From Lichenihabitans sp033947565 (GTDB taxonomy: Bacteria; Pseudomonadota; Alphaproteobacteria; Rhizobiales; Beijerinckiaceae): a stretch of DNA of 64,000 nucleotides. The stretch is from the NCBI RefSeq assembly GCF_033947565.1, contig NZ_JARPVX010000007.1:62001-126000 (forward strand), given 5' to 3'. Position numbers and translations under genes: made by a program. Shown here piece after piece: positions 62,575 to 64,000 of this stretch (positions within the stretch are counted from its first letter, which is position 1; each line of letters starts with the position of its first letter). The notes under the pieces were generated by a model. The model had not been told where the DNA came from and did no database searches. It was given only the letters and a program-made list of their open reading frames with translations.

Positions 62575-62699
62575 AAGAATGGACCCGTAAAATGGGCGAG
62601 TCAAGCAAAGCAGCCAAGCTGACCAGGCTAGCCTGAAGCGCCGCAGCCCTTGCATGACTGCGCCGTGCCAGAGCACGGTTCCTATGAATGTCTCCGCCG

Positions 62700-62776
62700 T
62701 CATTGCGAGCGGAGCGAAGCAATCCAGGAACGCGGCGTCCCTGGATTGCCGCGGCGACGGCGTCGCCTCGCAATGA
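62700..62776. repeat. Palindromic intergenic repeat between metX and the manganese catalase
   Basis: Outer arms TCATTGCGAG (62700-62709) and CTCGCAATGA (62767-62776) and inner arms GCAATCCAGG (62719-62728) and CCTGGATTGC (62740-62749) are both perfect. The core GAGCGGAGCGAAGC is shared with the element at 43770-43845. This is a dispersed palindromic unit rather than an insertion sequence, as no coding region is present. Confidence 0.8.
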
Positions 62777-62812
62777 TGGAGAGGGAATTTCCTCCCCGTC
62801 CCGTCGAACCGG

Positions 62813-63736
62813 TTAGCGCGACGCCTTGTAGAGCTTGGTCGCGATCTCGAACATTTCTTCGGGCGCGTAGTCGGGCGTGAAGGCCGAGGCGACGCCGGTC
62901 AGGTCGTGGATCTTGCCGCCTTCCGGCATGCCGTCCACCACCTCGAGCTCGCCCGGCGGGTCACCGGGGAGCGCGCCCTCGCTGCTGTTCCACAGGCCCG
63001 CGATCGACTTGTAGTCGGTCTCGCTCCAGGTGTAGAGGCGGCGGTGCGAGCCCTCGTCGAGGTACTTCTGACACTCAGGAATCTTGCTGAGGTTGATGTT
63101 CGGGGTCGGCAGCATCTTCTCGATGGCAACGCCAGTGATCTGCTTCAGGGCCAGCGCATAGGAATGGGCGTGCACGGAGCCGCGCACCAAGAGATAGCCG
63201 CAGACCTCGCGGCCCGTGTCGGTCTTCATGGTCTCGTAAACCCGCAGTTTGTGCAGGCGGGCACCGCATTCCAGGTGGAAGTTATGCAGTAGGTCGACCA
63301 CGACATTGCCCGTGGTGGTAACGAAATCGGTGTTCCAAGACACGCCGCCGCTGTTCACTGGCGTGGCGCCACCCGCATTGGCCAGAAACGACTGGGCCAG
63401 CCGGATATCCTGCATGTCGGCCCAGGGCGCGTCCGAGATATCGGCGCCCCCCTTCTCGTTTTCCGGCTTGTCGGGGCCGTTGGCCAACATGACAACGCCG
63501 TTCGACACGAGCTCGACATGGCCAAGTTCTTCGGCCGTGATGCTGGCGACAAGATCATAGAAGGGGCGCAGCTTCGACTTCGAGCGGAAGTTGAAGCTTT
63601 GGAACATGTAGTTGTTGAGGGTCGACATCTCACCGTACTTGCCGCCCAGGAGTTCCTGGAGAGCCGCGGCCGCATTCGGATCGGCCTTCTTGGGTGCCGG
63701 AAGTTCGGCTTGTAGCTTGTCGACGCGCATAAACAT
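62813..63736 (-). CDS. Manganese (non-haem) catalase
   Basis: This 307-residue dimanganese catalase disproportionates hydrogen peroxide. Bridging and terminal ligands are visible: the first Glu in GGKYGEMSTLNN, the E-x-x-H pair in ITAEELGHVELVSN, and a third set in NFHLECGARLHKLRVYE. The start at 63736 has an AGGGG ribosome site. The length matches the rhizobial and Bacillus CotJC-like group. The gene is divergent from an ankyrin-repeat gene at the window end. Confidence 0.95.
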   Translation of the reverse strand: MFMRVDKLQAELPAPKKADPNAAAALQELLGGKYGEMSTLNNYMFQSFNFRSKSKLRPFYDLVASITAEELGHVELVSNGVVMLANGPDKPENEKGGADISDAPWADMQDIRLAQSFLANAGGATPVNSGGVSWNTDFVTTTGNVVVDLLHNFHLECGARLHKLRVYETMKTDTGREVCGYLLVRGSVHAHSYALALKQITGVAIEKMLPTPNINLSKIPECQKYLDEGSHRRLYTWSETDYKSIAGLWNSSEGALPGDPPGELEVVDGMPEGGKIHDLTGVASAFTPDYAPEEMFEIATKLYKASR

Positions 63737-63878
63737 TGGCTGGCCCCTTGTGGTTAATCAAAGGGCCAACGTCTCGTTTTCCGCATGGGTCCGGGTCAGG
63801 GGTGCGTCATGCTGACAGCCCCCGGCTTCCGCTCGCCAGGCTGGCGCGGTATCTGGCGCGGGAACCGAGAGGATGACC

Positions 63879-64000
63879 ATGACCGCATCGACCGAAAAGC
63901 CGCCTCTCGACGAAGAGGTCATCGCCTTCGCGGGCAAGGTGTTCGGCTATGCCCGCGTCGGCGAGGTGGACACGCTCACGACCTTGCTCGAACAGGGCAT
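63879..64000 (+). CDS. Ankyrin-repeat protein, N-terminal part (gene cut by window end)
   Basis: Only 40 codons are seen. FAGKVFGYARVGEVDTLTTLLEQG is the start of an ankyrin repeat (A-x-x-G-x3-L-x-x-LL-x-x-G pattern). A GAGAGG site stands six bases before the ATG at 63879. Its place beside a catalase recalls the katB-ankB pair of Pseudomonas, in which the ankyrin protein supports catalase function, but here the two are divergent. Confidence 0.7.
   Translation, partial: MTASTEKPPLDEEVIAFAGKVFGYARVGEVDTLTTLLEQG

Noticed and set aside
62566..62700. SAM-II or other SAM riboswitch upstream of metX
   Set aside because: The conserved SAM-II core could not be found by eye; only a dyad at the start codon is present. 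A covariance-model search would be decisive.

Overview
The window is GC-rich, densely coded chromosomal DNA from an alphaproteobacterium, most likely of the order Hyphomicrobiales (Rhizobiales). The grounds are the sizes and sequences of RpoB (1373 aa) and RpoC (1391 aa), the metX-metW pair, many solute-binding ABC systems, and short palindromic intergenic repeats. The family or genus cannot be fixed from the sequence alone. No rRNA, tRNA, CRISPR array, transposase or phage gene was seen.

Bases 1-21,700 form a nitrogen-compound catabolism region. It holds two aldehyde dehydrogenases (one cut by the window edge), a DSD1-type PLP enzyme with a RidA partner, a class III aminotransferase, a tartrate/isopropylmalate-type dehydrogenase, a HAD hydrolase, two FAD amine/amino-acid oxidoreductases, an Lrp-type regulator, a peptide-type ABC transporter with a Tat-exported binding protein, an M20 deacylase and an aldo/keto reductase. 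Two copies of a cupin plus two-domain GNAT acetyltransferase pair lie 12 kb apart in different orientations. The likely theme is import of a peptide-like or acylated amine, deacylation, oxidation or transamination to an aldehyde, and oxidation to an acid.

Bases 21,700-29,050 hold a sugar or polyol locus. On the minus strand a class I LacD/YihT-type aldolase, a ROK sugar kinase and a small P-loop kinase are followed by a ribose-type ABC transporter and a DCXR-like SDR. A SorC-type regulator is divergent. Together they suggest import, oxidoreduction, two phosphorylations and aldol cleavage of an unidentified carbohydrate.

Bases 29,100-39,360 hold a PAS-GGDEF protein, a TetR/HlyD/DHA2 efflux locus, a PAS-GAF hybrid histidine kinase and a PoxB-like ThDP enzyme that converges on rpoC through a shared terminator. 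Bases 39,450-49,270 are rplJ-rplL-rpoB-rpoC on the minus strand. The usual rplK-rplA and rpsL-rpsG-fusA neighbours are absent. Instead a second sugar ABC operon (49,721-54,396) lies directly upstream.

Bases 54,500-64,000 are housekeeping and assorted genes: a GT9-like protein, metallophosphoesterase, NUDIX hydrolase, DedA protein, 2'-5' RNA ligase-like protein, chemoreceptor, metW and metX, a manganese catalase, and the start of an ankyrin-repeat gene cut by the window end.
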